This document shows, one piece after another, positions 42,451-51,056 of a stretch of DNA of 64,000 nucleotides. This DNA is from Paenibacillus qinlingensis (GTDB lineage Bacteria > Bacillota > Bacilli > Paenibacillales > NBRC-103111): NCBI RefSeq assembly GCF_013204845.1, contig NZ_JABMKY010000015.1, positions 1 through 64,000 of the forward strand, given 5' to 3'. The translations under genes were made by a program, and so were the position numbers. Every line of letters begins with the position of its first letter. Position 1 is the stretch's first letter. The notes under the pieces were generated by a model, which saw only the letters and a list, made by a program, of their open reading frames with translations, made no database searches and was not told where the DNA came from.

Positions 42451-43086
42451 TTGAAAAAAAGTAGAGAAATTCGAGAAGAAGCAAGACAAGCATTACAGGG
42501 GAATTGGTTCGCGGCCGTTGGGTTGTATCTGATTACCCTTCTAATCACAATCCCTTTTGGGATCGGCAGTAGTTTAACTGAAGACGGTGAGCATTACGTT
42601 TTATCTATCTTGTTTAGTTTAGGCTCCATCCTCCTGTCCGTTGTTATATCCACAATTGTATCAACGTACTTCCTTCATTTAGCTAGACAACAGAAACTTG
42701 GGTACGCCGATTCTTTCTCATTTGCAATTAGAAATTACTGGCCATTTTTCAAATTAACTTTACTAATGGGACTTAAAATATTGGCTTGGACACTGCTATT
42801 TATCATTCCGGGTATCATTGCTTCCTTACGATATTCACAGGCAATATATGTAAAGATCGATAATCCAGAACTGTCTTCATCGAAAGCCATTCGAGTTAGT
42901 GCGGAGATGATGAAAGGGTACAAGTGGAAATATTTTTGTTTAGCACTTAGTTTTATAGGCTGGGCACTATTAGTTCCATTTACTTTATTTATTGGAGCAT
43001 TATGGCTTGGTACTTACTACAATACGGCGAGATCGGTATTCTATGATTTTCTGAATGCGGACAGACTAACTAAAATTACATCATAA
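42451..43086 (+). CDS. DUF975 family membrane protein
   Basis: 211 residues from a TTG at 42451, with AAGAGGGG upstream. The start KKSREIREEARQALQGNW is the DUF975 signature; four to five membrane helices follow (LYLITLLITIPFGIG and later ones). Function unknown. It has a terminator on each side, so it is a single-gene unit. An ATG at 42322 in frame is too far from any site and lies in the upstream terminator region. Confidence 0.8.
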   Translation: MKKSREIREEARQALQGNWFAAVGLYLITLLITIPFGIGSSLTEDGEHYVLSILFSLGSILLSVVISTIVSTYFLHLARQQKLGYADSFSFAIRNYWPFFKLTLLMGLKILAWTLLFIIPGIIASLRYSQAIYVKIDNPELSSSKAIRVSAEMMKGYKWKYFCLALSFIGWALLVPFTLFIGALWLGTYYNTARSVFYDFLNADRLTKITS

Positions 43087-43103
43087 AGACAACAACTAAA
43101 GAG

Positions 43104-43149
43104 AACAAGCTCTTCTCGAACATCCGATGGATGACGGGAAGGGCTTGTT
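43104..43149. terminator. Bidirectional terminator
   Basis: Stem AACAAGCTCTTC..CATC / GATG..GAAGGGCTTGTT between the convergent DUF975 and response regulator genes, with a T-run on the plus side. Confidence 0.7.
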
Positions 43150-43184
43150 TACGATACATGAGGATTACGGTTTCAAGCGGTGAT

Positions 43185-43547
43185 CTATTTCAAAAAGGAC
43201 TCAATCTTCTCCAACAGCCGATTCCAATCAACCGGCTTCGTATCAAAATCATCGCAACCTGCATCAAAAGCCATCTCCCGATCGGCTGCCATGGCATGAG
43301 CGGTTAGCGCGATAATGGGGATGCCCCGCGTCTCCGGCGAGGCTTTAAGCACTCGAGTCGCTTGCCAGCCATCCAGGACAGGAAGACTCATATCCATAAG
43401 AATAAGGGCTGGCATCTCGGTCCGTGCTGCATCAACACCTTGCTGTCCATCTGTCGCCATAATGACTTCGAAGCCTTTGCGGATTAAACGGCGGGACAGC
43501 ATATCACGATTCATTTCGTTATCTTCCACTAATAAAATTTTAGACAT
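43185..43547 (-). CDS. Single-domain response regulator (CheY-like)
   Basis: 120 residues from the ATG at 43547. A complete receiver domain: VEDNEMNRD acid pocket, phosphoacceptor Asp in LILMDMSLPVLDGW, ALTAHA and the lysine in DTKPVDW. No output domain. It overlaps the hybrid kinase by 8 bases and is the last gene of the H-NOX operon, so it is probably phosphorylated by that kinase. Confidence 0.92.
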   Translation of the reverse strand: MSKILLVEDNEMNRDMLSRRLIRKGFEVIMATDGQQGVDAARTEMPALILMDMSLPVLDGWQATRVLKASPETRGIPIIALTAHAMAADREMAFDAGCDDFDTKPVDWNRLLEKIESFLK

Positions 43548-45297
43548 GGTCGTCCGCTTCCTCTTTACGTCGAATACAGGCCTGATCCCCATTGCTATGC
43601 TCATTCATCGCACTTGCCATAAGGCTGCGGATTTCCTGCAGCAACGATTCGCGTTTAAAGCTTCCTTTTTGGATAATGTTTTTCACATAACCATTCAGTC
43701 GCATCCGGTCCTCGGAAGCAATATCCTTCGCCGTCACAACGACAATCGGAATCCATTGCCACTCCTCACGTTTGCGCAGCTCCGTAACGAACTCGAAACC
43801 ATCCATGCCCGGCATCATTAAATCGAGCAAGATTAATTGCGGAAGCGCTTGAGACATCATACTCAAAGCCACGCGACCATCCTTCGCCTTCGAGACCTTG
43901 AAGCCTTCCCTTTCCAACATTTGCGTCATCATGTGACTTGTGGTCACATCATCCTCAATGACAAGTACGGCATTGGTTTGACGCTCAGGGATATGCTTAT
44001 CCAACACAGAGATTAATTTATCAATATAAACTGGTTTGGTCAGGAACTCTGCCGCCCCCAGTGCATAGCCTGTATTCTTGTCATCGGTCATCGACATCAT
44101 GATAACGGGGATACCGGATAGTTCCGGATCGTTCTTGAGCGTCGTCAGCACGGCCCAACCATCCATCCCCGGCATAAGGACGTCGAGGGATATCAAGGTA
44201 GGACGCAGCTCTCTAGCTAGTCGAATGCCTTCTTCACCATTTTGGGCCAAAGCAACTGTACAACCTTCTTTACTGAGAAAACGCTGCATCAGTTGCAGCA
44301 CAGCTGGATCATCGTCAATGACCAATACCGTGCGATTGCTTTGAATATCGAGCGGACTGCTCTCCATCACTTCATCAAGGCTTCTACCCACCTGATTCTC
44401 CTGCAAAGGCAACCAAGCGGTAAATGTTGTACCTTGACCATATACACTATCCACGCTGATGTGGCCGCCCATCATTTGGCACAGCTTCTGAGAGATCGCA
44501 AGTCCAAGTCCCGTTCCTCCGTATTTTCTCGTTGTCGAGGAATCAGCCTGTTTAAAAGCTTGGAATAAATGTGTCATCTGTTCCCCAGTCATCCCAATCC
44601 CTGTATCCTGAATACTAAAGCTAATGCCAGATCGCCGATTAACCATCTCGTAACCAGCAGTCAGCCAGATTGTGCCATCCTTTGTAAACTTACCGGCATT
44701 GCTCAACAAATTGAAGAGAATCTGCATCAACTTCGTGATATCTGTTCGTATCTCTCCTTCGGGAAAAGCAACCTCCAAACGGTTGCCGCCTGCCTCTATA
44801 AGCGGATTGACGGTCGTCAGCACATTGCGAATCAAAGTGGGGATATCACAGACTTCTAGATACATATCCATCTTACCCGATTCGATCTTGGAGAGATCCA
44901 GAATATCATTAATGAGTGTCAATAGATGCTTGCCGGCGTTATGAATTTTGCCCAAGTCATCTGCAAATGCGGGCTCATTCATATCCTCAGCATCTTCTTT
45001 GAGCATCTCACTATAGCCAATGATCGCATTCAGCGGTGTACGCAGCTCATGGCTCATATTGGCGAGGAACTGACTTTTGATCTGATTGGCCTCGATCGCC
45101 TCATCACGTGCTTTGGAGAGCTCCGCTGTACGCTCCTTGACTAATTCCTCCAATTGATCGTTTAACTGCATCAACTCTTGATTCACGTAGTAAATCTCCC
45201 GTGTCTTCTCCTCGGCGATCTGTTCGGCTGCCTTCCGTGCTTTCTTCTCCCGTTCTAACTGTCTTCGAAGAACATCAATTTCGGATATCTCCTGCAT
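43540..45297 (-). CDS. Hybrid histidine kinase with two receiver domains
   Basis: 585 residues. N-terminal coiled coil (about 1-70), HisKA with His83 in FLANMSHELRTPLNAIIGY, an ATP-binding domain (GTGLGLAISQKLCQMMGG), then two receivers with Asp in TLISLDVLMPGMDGW and LILLDLMMPGMDGF. No membrane helix and no sensor domain, so the signal must come from a partner protein. The adjacent H-NOX gene, one base away, is the obvious candidate. GGAAGTG precedes the ATG. Confidence 0.93.
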   Translation of the reverse strand: MQEISEIDVLRRQLEREKKARKAAEQIAEEKTREIYYVNQELMQLNDQLEELVKERTAELSKARDEAIEANQIKSQFLANMSHELRTPLNAIIGYSEMLKEDAEDMNEPAFADDLGKIHNAGKHLLTLINDILDLSKIESGKMDMYLEVCDIPTLIRNVLTTVNPLIEAGGNRLEVAFPEGEIRTDITKLMQILFNLLSNAGKFTKDGTIWLTAGYEMVNRRSGISFSIQDTGIGMTGEQMTHLFQAFKQADSSTTRKYGGTGLGLAISQKLCQMMGGHISVDSVYGQGTTFTAWLPLQENQVGRSLDEVMESSPLDIQSNRTVLVIDDDPAVLQLMQRFLSKEGCTVALAQNGEEGIRLARELRPTLISLDVLMPGMDGWAVLTTLKNDPELSGIPVIMMSMTDDKNTGYALGAAEFLTKPVYIDKLISVLDKHIPERQTNAVLVIEDDVTTSHMMTQMLEREGFKVSKAKDGRVALSMMSQALPQLILLDLMMPGMDGFEFVTELRKREEWQWIPIVVVTAKDIASEDRMRLNGYVKNIIQKGSFKRESLLQEIRSLMASAMNEHSNGDQACIRRKEEADDHV

Positions 45298-45298
45298 A

Positions 45299-45853
45299 TC
45301 ATTTCACTTCCGCTTCCGACGCTTTCGACAAAATAAACCGTGCCGCGGTTCCTTCCTCCAAGTTCTCGCGTACCACGTGAATCGCCTCACCATAGTGCTG
45401 AATGCATCCGTTAATCAGCCCTTCAGCCAAATCCGCAAACGGTCGCGAGGATCGGTAAATCATGATCAGCGTCCCTTCTATGGACGTGTCATATTCGAAC
45501 GCAGGCAGCTCAGCGCCCGGATAGAGCTTACGAACTTCAACGTGAATATAGCTGTCCACCTTTTGCAAAAAGCTAAATACCGTGCTATTTTCTTGCAGAA
45601 ATTGTGGGTGCAGCTCGATGAGTTGGGTAAACAAATATTCACCGAAAGTAATAATCAAATCGGTAACAGGGATGCTTGTCCGCTGGCTTAACTGCACGAT
45701 AAGCTGAATCATTTCACCATGATGATAAGTGCCCACAGAGGTGTAGCTCCCGCCTGAAGGTAAATCCGATCCTTCAATAATTTGATCCACGATGCTTAAA
45801 GAAAATTTATTTTCGACCATTTCAAGAAAAGAAGTAAAAACCATGCCTTTCAT
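45299..45853 (-). CDS. H-NOX heme nitric-oxide sensor protein
   Basis: 184 residues from the ATG at 45853, with GGGAGCG upstream; this is the usual H-NOX length. The start MKGMVFTSFLEMVENKF, the proximal heme ligand His104 (SYIHVEVRKLYPGA) and the heme-propionate motif YRSSR (Tyr133, Ser135, Arg137) define the family. The position matching the distal Tyr of oxygen-binding members is Leu, so it should prefer NO over oxygen. It probably controls the hybrid kinase next to it. Confidence 0.92.
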   Translation of the reverse strand: MKGMVFTSFLEMVENKFSLSIVDQIIEGSDLPSGGSYTSVGTYHHGEMIQLIVQLSQRTSIPVTDLIITFGEYLFTQLIELHPQFLQENSTVFSFLQKVDSYIHVEVRKLYPGAELPAFEYDTSIEGTLIMIYRSSRPFADLAEGLINGCIQHYGEAIHVVRENLEEGTAARFILSKASEAEVK

Positions 45854-45872
45854 CGTAACACGCTCCCATTTT

Positions 45873-46916
45873 CTATATAGAGTAAATCTCTTTACGTACG
45901 ATGTGCATGAAGGCATCCACCACTTGGGGATCAAAATGAAAACCACGCTGCTTCTGAATTTCCGTCAAAGCTTCCTCGGTGGACCATGCCCGTTTATAGG
46001 GACGTTCGTGCGTCAAGGCATCATAAAAGTCAGCAAGTGCCACAATGCGCCCTGCAAGTGGAATTTCTTCTCCCCTTAATCCGTTCGGATACCCTGTACC
46101 GTCCCACTTCTCATGATGCGTTAAGGCAATCGTATGGGCTAACTGCAAATCCGGGAATTGACTCCCCTCGAGGATACTTGCACCAATTGTCGTATGTGTT
46201 TTCATCTGCTCGAATTCTTCAGGACTGAATCTTCCTGGCTTCAATAATATATCATCCGGTATGCCTAGCTTTCCGAGATCATGTAAAGGTGTAGCTCGTT
46301 CAATCAACGATGCTTCGTGATCCGATAAACCCAGCGAGGAAGCAATCTCCTTCGCCATTTGACCCACGCGCTGCGTATGCTGCCCCGTCTGATCATCTCG
46401 GAATTCCGAAGTTCGCCCCAATAGTTGCAGGATTTCCAGCTTCGCCTGCTCTAGTTTAACCGTCCGTTCCTGTACGCGCAGCTCTAACAACTGATTCTGG
46501 TCCTGCAGCTGCAAATGATAGAATCGTGTTTTCAACAAGTTTTTGATCCGTAAGACAACTTCTGTTTTATCTAAAGGCTTCGTGAGGAAATCATGAGCCC
46601 CCAAATGCAGGGCTTCCTTCTTGGCCTCCTGCGTCACATCGGCAGTAAGCACTAAGATCGGCAAAAAATGACCTTCCTCTACCCGTTCCCGGAGCAGCTT
46701 CAAAGCAGCGAATCCATCCACGTCAGGCATATGTAGATCCAATAAAATAATGTCAGGTTTAATCTCTTCAAATAAGGATTCTAGCTGTCTGGGATCCGTT
46801 GTACAGTGTAAATTGGAAAAACCTGCACGGCTCAGTATTCGCTCCAACAGGCTGATATTGTAAGCCTGATCGTCGATAATCAGAAAACGAGCGCCTTGCA
46901 TCCAAATTTTATCCAT
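45873..46916 (-). CDS. Response regulator with HD-GYP output domain
   Basis: 347 residues. N-terminal receiver (IDDQAYN, Asp in IILLDLHMPDVDGF, lysine in LTKPLDK), a coiled-coil linker, then the HD-GYP domain with HDLGKLGIPD and HHEKWDGTGYPNGLRGEEIP complete. HD-GYP domains cleave cyclic di-GMP. GAGGTGC precedes the ATG. First gene of the operon HD-GYP, H-NOX, hybrid kinase, CheY-like, so NO sensing may lead to a change in cyclic di-GMP. Confidence 0.93.
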   Translation of the reverse strand: MDKIWMQGARFLIIDDQAYNISLLERILSRAGFSNLHCTTDPRQLESLFEEIKPDIILLDLHMPDVDGFAALKLLRERVEEGHFLPILVLTADVTQEAKKEALHLGAHDFLTKPLDKTEVVLRIKNLLKTRFYHLQLQDQNQLLELRVQERTVKLEQAKLEILQLLGRTSEFRDDQTGQHTQRVGQMAKEIASSLGLSDHEASLIERATPLHDLGKLGIPDDILLKPGRFSPEEFEQMKTHTTIGASILEGSQFPDLQLAHTIALTHHEKWDGTGYPNGLRGEEIPLAGRIVALADFYDALTHERPYKRAWSTEEALTEIQKQRGFHFDPQVVDAFMHIVRKEIYSI

Positions 46917-47131
46917 CTATGCACCTCATTCCATCCTTGCTTGTAGAACTAATTCTAATGCATATTTTACCATATATATCATACGATGTGACTTTGTAAT
47001 GTCGAAATTTATATAAAAAGTTAACATGGATTTCCTTTACACGAATTGTAAATATTTTGTCGAAATAGAGGGATTACAATGATTACCAAGAATATATACA
47101 AAATAATATAGAAAGTGGGTAAATTAACCAT

Positions 47132-48877
47132 ATGTTAAAAAGTTTTCAGATGAACATTCAGATGAAGATTGTGACAACATCTCTGCTATTACTACTTATC
47201 CCCATTCTCATCCTCGGCAGTATCTCCTACTATGTATCTTCCAATGTCACGAATTCCTTGATCGAAAAAGACTTACGGAATGCCGTACAAATGTCCATCC
47301 AGCTGATTCAATCCTTTGATGATTCCGTTAAATCGGGGAATATCACCAAGGAAGAAGCGCAAGAGAAAGTGAAAATATGGATGCTTGGTCCCAAGACCGA
47401 TGGCAAAAGACCGATCAATCCCAATATTGATTTAGGCAAAAATGGGTACTTCTTTGTCCTTGATAACAAGGGAACCGAACTTGCACATCCCTCGTTGGAA
47501 GGTCAAAATATTTGGGATAAGAAATCCAATGATGGTCAACTTTTCATCCAAGAAATGATTCAAAAAGCAGAAAATAAAGGTGGATTCACGACTTATATGT
47601 GGCCACTGCCAGGCGGTTCCACGAAAGAAGCTATGAAAATCACCTATGCGGAGAAGGATCCACTGTGGGGATGGGTTGTGGCAGCCGGTTCCTACTTACA
47701 AGATTATAACGCTGGACAAACGGACATGTTGAATACGATTATACTCACTCTTGTCATTTGTTTACTGGTCGGTCTATTGGTTCTCATCCTCTTCGCTAGA
47801 CATATCGCTAAGCCTCTCGTTCGAGTAGAACATCAAGCCAGTGAAATTGCGACGGGCAATTTATCAATAGCTAATTTGAATGTGACGAATCGAGATGAAA
47901 TTGGCAAACTAGCTGGATCTTTCAATCAGATGAAAGCCTATATCAAGCAACTCGTATCGCAAGCTAGCTTAAGCTCCGGTGCCTTAAATGAGGAATCTAA
48001 GCAGGTCTCGCAATCTCTGGATCAAATGGCACAAGCCGCCAATCACATTTCCTCTGTGATGCACGGTGTAGCAGCTAGTACAAACACACATGCAATTAGT
48101 GTCGTAGAAAGCTCTTCCGCTATGAAAGAATTGTCCGACAGCATTCAGCAGGTCGCATCCAGCTCTTCTATCGCCTTCAATTTATCCGAAAACACGGTAT
48201 TGGAAGCGGAAAAAGGAAATGCCTATATCCAGCAAACGAATGCCCAAATGCAGGTCGTTAGCTCAACCATGGACAACCTGTCTAGCATCATCGACTTACT
48301 GCGTGATCGTTCCCAGCAGATTGGTGAAATCGTTTCGATCATCTCCGATATCTCGTCACAAACGAACCTCTTGGCCTTGAATGCTTCAATTGAAGCTGCA
48401 CGTGCTGGGGAACATGGCAAAGGGTTTGCCGTAGTCGCGGGGGAAGTTAAAAAGCTCGCAGAACGCTCCAAAATGTCTTCGGAGCAGGTCACAGAGCTGA
48501 TCGTGGGTATCCAAGGAGATATCCTCGGAGCCGTAGAAACCATGCATCAAGGTGACCAAGAAATCTCATCCAGTGTAGGGACTTTGAAGGAAACGGGGTT
48601 CGCTTTTGAACGAATTCACAGCGCTGTTAAGCAGGTCCTAGGACAGGTACAGCAAGCATCCTCAGAAGCCGATCGCATGTCAGCTACCTCTCAACAGATC
48701 ATGTCATCCTTATCCGAAATGGAGAATTCCGCCAACCAATCGGCAGGTACCGCACAAACGATATCCGCTTTGACCGAAACACAGCTATCGAGCATCGATG
48801 GTATCTCTGCCTCGGTTAAGAACTTAAATGACATGTCAGCCCAGCTGCAGGATGTTATTCAACAATTTAAAGTATAG
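47132..48877 (+). CDS. Methyl-accepting chemotaxis protein with Cache domain
   Basis: 581 residues. Membrane helix (about 13-35), an extracellular single Cache domain (GYFFVLDNKGTELAHPSLEG, WGWVVAAGSYLQDYN), a second helix (about 199-220), HAMP and the signalling hairpin (ISDISSQTNLLALNASIEAA, RAGEHGKGFAVVAGEVKKLA). The Cache type resembles those that bind small organic acids. Divergent from the H-NOX operon; 46917-47131 between them shows no clear promoter to me. Confidence 0.93.
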   Translation: MLKSFQMNIQMKIVTTSLLLLLIPILILGSISYYVSSNVTNSLIEKDLRNAVQMSIQLIQSFDDSVKSGNITKEEAQEKVKIWMLGPKTDGKRPINPNIDLGKNGYFFVLDNKGTELAHPSLEGQNIWDKKSNDGQLFIQEMIQKAENKGGFTTYMWPLPGGSTKEAMKITYAEKDPLWGWVVAAGSYLQDYNAGQTDMLNTIILTLVICLLVGLLVLILFARHIAKPLVRVEHQASEIATGNLSIANLNVTNRDEIGKLAGSFNQMKAYIKQLVSQASLSSGALNEESKQVSQSLDQMAQAANHISSVMHGVAASTNTHAISVVESSSAMKELSDSIQQVASSSSIAFNLSENTVLEAEKGNAYIQQTNAQMQVVSSTMDNLSSIIDLLRDRSQQIGEIVSIISDISSQTNLLALNASIEAARAGEHGKGFAVVAGEVKKLAERSKMSSEQVTELIVGIQGDILGAVETMHQGDQEISSSVGTLKETGFAFERIHSAVKQVLGQVQQASSEADRMSATSQQIMSSLSEMENSANQSAGTAQTISALTETQLSSIDGISASVKNLNDMSAQLQDVIQQFKV

Positions 48878-48972
48878 AGTGGTAGGTTATTAATTACATT
48901 AACTGGCTACGCTCTTCGAAATGTCAGACAATGTTGATGATATGGAAAGACACCTATGCTGATGATTTATAT

Positions 48973-49334
48973 TAAATGGAAAATATACAGTTATTTGCGA
49001 GGATTTGCTTCGGAAAATCAATTTAACTGGAAATTATGTAGTTAAAACCACCTATAATTATATAGATTGGCTAAATGCATATAATTAACTGTATCTTTTC
49101 AGGCTGTCGAGAAAGTCTCGCGGTGTTTTCGACAGTTTGATTTTTATGTGGTGGATCTCTCCTCTTAAAAGAAAAATCGATTTAAAACAATCTGAGAGAC
49201 AACGTTCGAGTCTAAAAGTGACGTTAATTAATTCAAACTTGAAAAAGGGCACTTTCTCGACAGCCTGATCTTTTCCATCTATTGTGCATTAAAGAGGAAA
49301 AACCCGAAATATAACTGTATAAAATCCATCTATT
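48973..49334. repeat. Four-box intergenic repeat, family I, copy C (split by a MITE)
   Basis: Boxes of 23 bp at 48973, 49024, 49086 and 49312. Spacers are 28, 39 and, after removing the 168-bp MITE and one 7-bp duplicate, 28 bp, exactly as in copy B. Box 3 is broken by the MITE at its ninth to fifteenth bases. The rejoined box 3 and box 4 share 19 of 23 bases. The element lies between the convergent chemoreceptor and argH genes. Confidence 0.78.
49093..49274. mobile_element. MITE with 17-bp terminal inverted repeats
   Basis: The element 49100-49267 (168 bp) begins CAGGCTGTCGAGAAAGT and ends with its exact reverse complement ACTTTCTCGACAGCCTG. Both ends are flanked by the direct repeat ATCTTTT (49093-49099 and 49268-49274), a 7-bp target-site duplication. 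There is no coding capacity, so it must have been moved by a transposase encoded elsewhere. The perfect ends and duplication suggest a fairly recent insertion. Confidence 0.88.
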
Positions 49335-49432
49335 TGACGTGAACACCATTGAGTTTCGATGCTTCCATCCAGCACCTATCCCCCTCCTTACGTTTAACCC
49401 AACCCCCAAGAACATATGAATGCTAACGTATT

Positions 49433-49480
49433 AAAAAAGCTCTACTCCTTCATCCTATGGATGATGGAGAGAGCTTTTTT
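49433..49480 (-). terminator. Terminator of the arginine operon
   Basis: Stem AAAAAAGCTCT..TCATCC / GGATGA..AGAGCTTTTTT, 8 bp after the argH stop codon, with T-runs on both strands. Confidence 0.85.
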
Positions 49481-49487
49481 AGTAAAC

Positions 49488-50903
49488 TTATTTACTTTTC
49501 TCTAAAAAGTCCTGCAACCATGCCTGCGATTCGGCTAACACTTGCTCCGCGCGACCAATGGCCTCGCTCACTTGATTGCTCGCCGTACCACCGAACACAT
49601 TACGTGCATTCACGACTTGCTCAGGTTGAAGAACCGCATAAATATCGGACTCGAATAGCTCGGAGAAGGTTTTGAACTCCTCGATGCTCATATCGAGCAA
49701 GTATTTTTTGTTTTGAATGCAGTAGAGCACCGTTTTGCCGATGACTTCGTGCGCTTGGCGGAAAGGAAGACCTTTGTTCACCAGGTAATCTGCAATGTCC
49801 GTTGCATTTGAGAAATCTTGGTTCACGGCTTGGCGCATGCGCTCCGTGTTCACTTTCATTGTCGACACCATCGGAGCAAACAATTGCAGCGCACCTTGCA
49901 GGGTACGAACCGTATCAAACATGCCTTCTTTGTCTTCCTGCATGTCCTTGTTGTACGCCAGCGGCAGCGACTTGAGTACGGTCATCAGACCAAACAAGTT
50001 GCCATAGACGCGGCCTGTTTTACCACGGACAAGCTCGGCTACGTCCGGGTTCTTCTTTTGCGGCATGATCGAGCTGCCGGTGCAGAATGCATCATCGAGT
50101 TCGATGAACGCGAACTCGGTCGAAGACCAGAGCACCATTTCCTCGCTGAAGCGAGAAAGGTGCATCATGATCATGGACGCGTTGGAGAGGAACTCCAGGA
50201 TGAAATCGCGGTCGCTGACCGCATCCAGGGAGTTCTCGTACACGCGTCCGAACCCGAGCTGCTCCGCCACGAAATGGCGGTCGATCGGGAAGGTCGTGCC
50301 CGCGAGCGCTCCAGCGCCGAGCGGCAGCATGTCTACGCGCTTGTAGCTGTCCTGCAAGCGCTCAAGGTCACGCTGGAACATGCTGACGTAGGCCATCAGA
50401 TGGTGCGCGAACAAGATCGGCTGCGCACGCTGCAGATGTGTATACCCCGGGATAATCGTATCGAGATTAGCCTTCGCTTTCTCAAGCAGGGCTTCCTGCA
50501 GCTTGATCAGCAAGCCAACGAACTCCACCACGCGCTTGCGCAGGTAGAGATGCATGTCCGTCGCCACTTGATCGTTGCGGCTGCGGCCCGTGTGCAGCTT
50601 GCCGCCGACAGGACCGATCAGGTCGATCAAGGTTTTCTCGATATTCATATGAATATCTTCGTTCTGAATCGTGTATTCCAGCTCGCCGCGGCGAATCATG
50701 CCCTGTACTTGCAGCAAGCCGTCTTTGATTTTCTCTACATCGGCAGCAGGAAGAATCCCGCATTTGCCCAACATCGTCACGTGCGCCAAGCTGCCTTCGA
50801 TATCTTCCTCAGCAAGTTCTTTGTCGAAAGTAATGGATGCTGTATATTCTTCGACCAATTGGTCGGTTTGTTTCGTGAAACGTCCACCCCAAAGCTTAGA
50901 CAC
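49488..50903 (-). CDS. argH: Argininosuccinate lyase
   Basis: Splits argininosuccinate into arginine and fumarate, the last step of arginine synthesis. 471 residues. Signature GSSIMPQKKNPD, with TGRSRNDQVATD and GYTHLQRAQP. Start GTG (50903) with AGAGGGG; an out-of-frame ATG lies nearby. 153 bp separate it from argG, including a hairpin at 50970-50991 without a T-run. Last gene of the operon. Confidence 0.96.
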   Translation of the reverse strand: MSKLWGGRFTKQTDQLVEEYTASITFDKELAEEDIEGSLAHVTMLGKCGILPAADVEKIKDGLLQVQGMIRRGELEYTIQNEDIHMNIEKTLIDLIGPVGGKLHTGRSRNDQVATDMHLYLRKRVVEFVGLLIKLQEALLEKAKANLDTIIPGYTHLQRAQPILFAHHLMAYVSMFQRDLERLQDSYKRVDMLPLGAGALAGTTFPIDRHFVAEQLGFGRVYENSLDAVSDRDFILEFLSNASMIMMHLSRFSEEMVLWSSTEFAFIELDDAFCTGSSIMPQKKNPDVAELVRGKTGRVYGNLFGLMTVLKSLPLAYNKDMQEDKEGMFDTVRTLQGALQLFAPMVSTMKVNTERMRQAVNQDFSNATDIADYLVNKGLPFRQAHEVIGKTVLYCIQNKKYLLDMSIEEFKTFSELFESDIYAVLQPEQVVNARNVFGGTASNQVSEAIGRAEQVLAESQAWLQDFLEKSK

Positions 50904-51056
50904 GGTGCATGACCCCTCTCGTATTAACTCCTAGAAACCCTTATGGGACAACCTTATGGACAGCCCAAAGGCTTTCCACAAAGGGAAAGCCCACGGCTGA
51001 GCAGCTATAGAATTGACAACCAACATCATTTATTCAATGTAATGGTTGCCCTGCAG

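Noticed and set aside
48878..49487. Remnant of a full insertion sequence
   Set aside because: Only 168 bp lie between the inverted ends and no transposase fragment can be read; a MITE fits better.
49818..50912. 364-residue open frame on the plus strand
   Set aside because: Antisense shadow of argH in GC-rich DNA; the argH frame has all family motifs.
50970..50991. Terminator between argG and argH
   Set aside because: Hairpin GGCTTTCC/GGAAAGCC is real, but no T-run follows on the minus strand, so it is at most a processing or pausing site.
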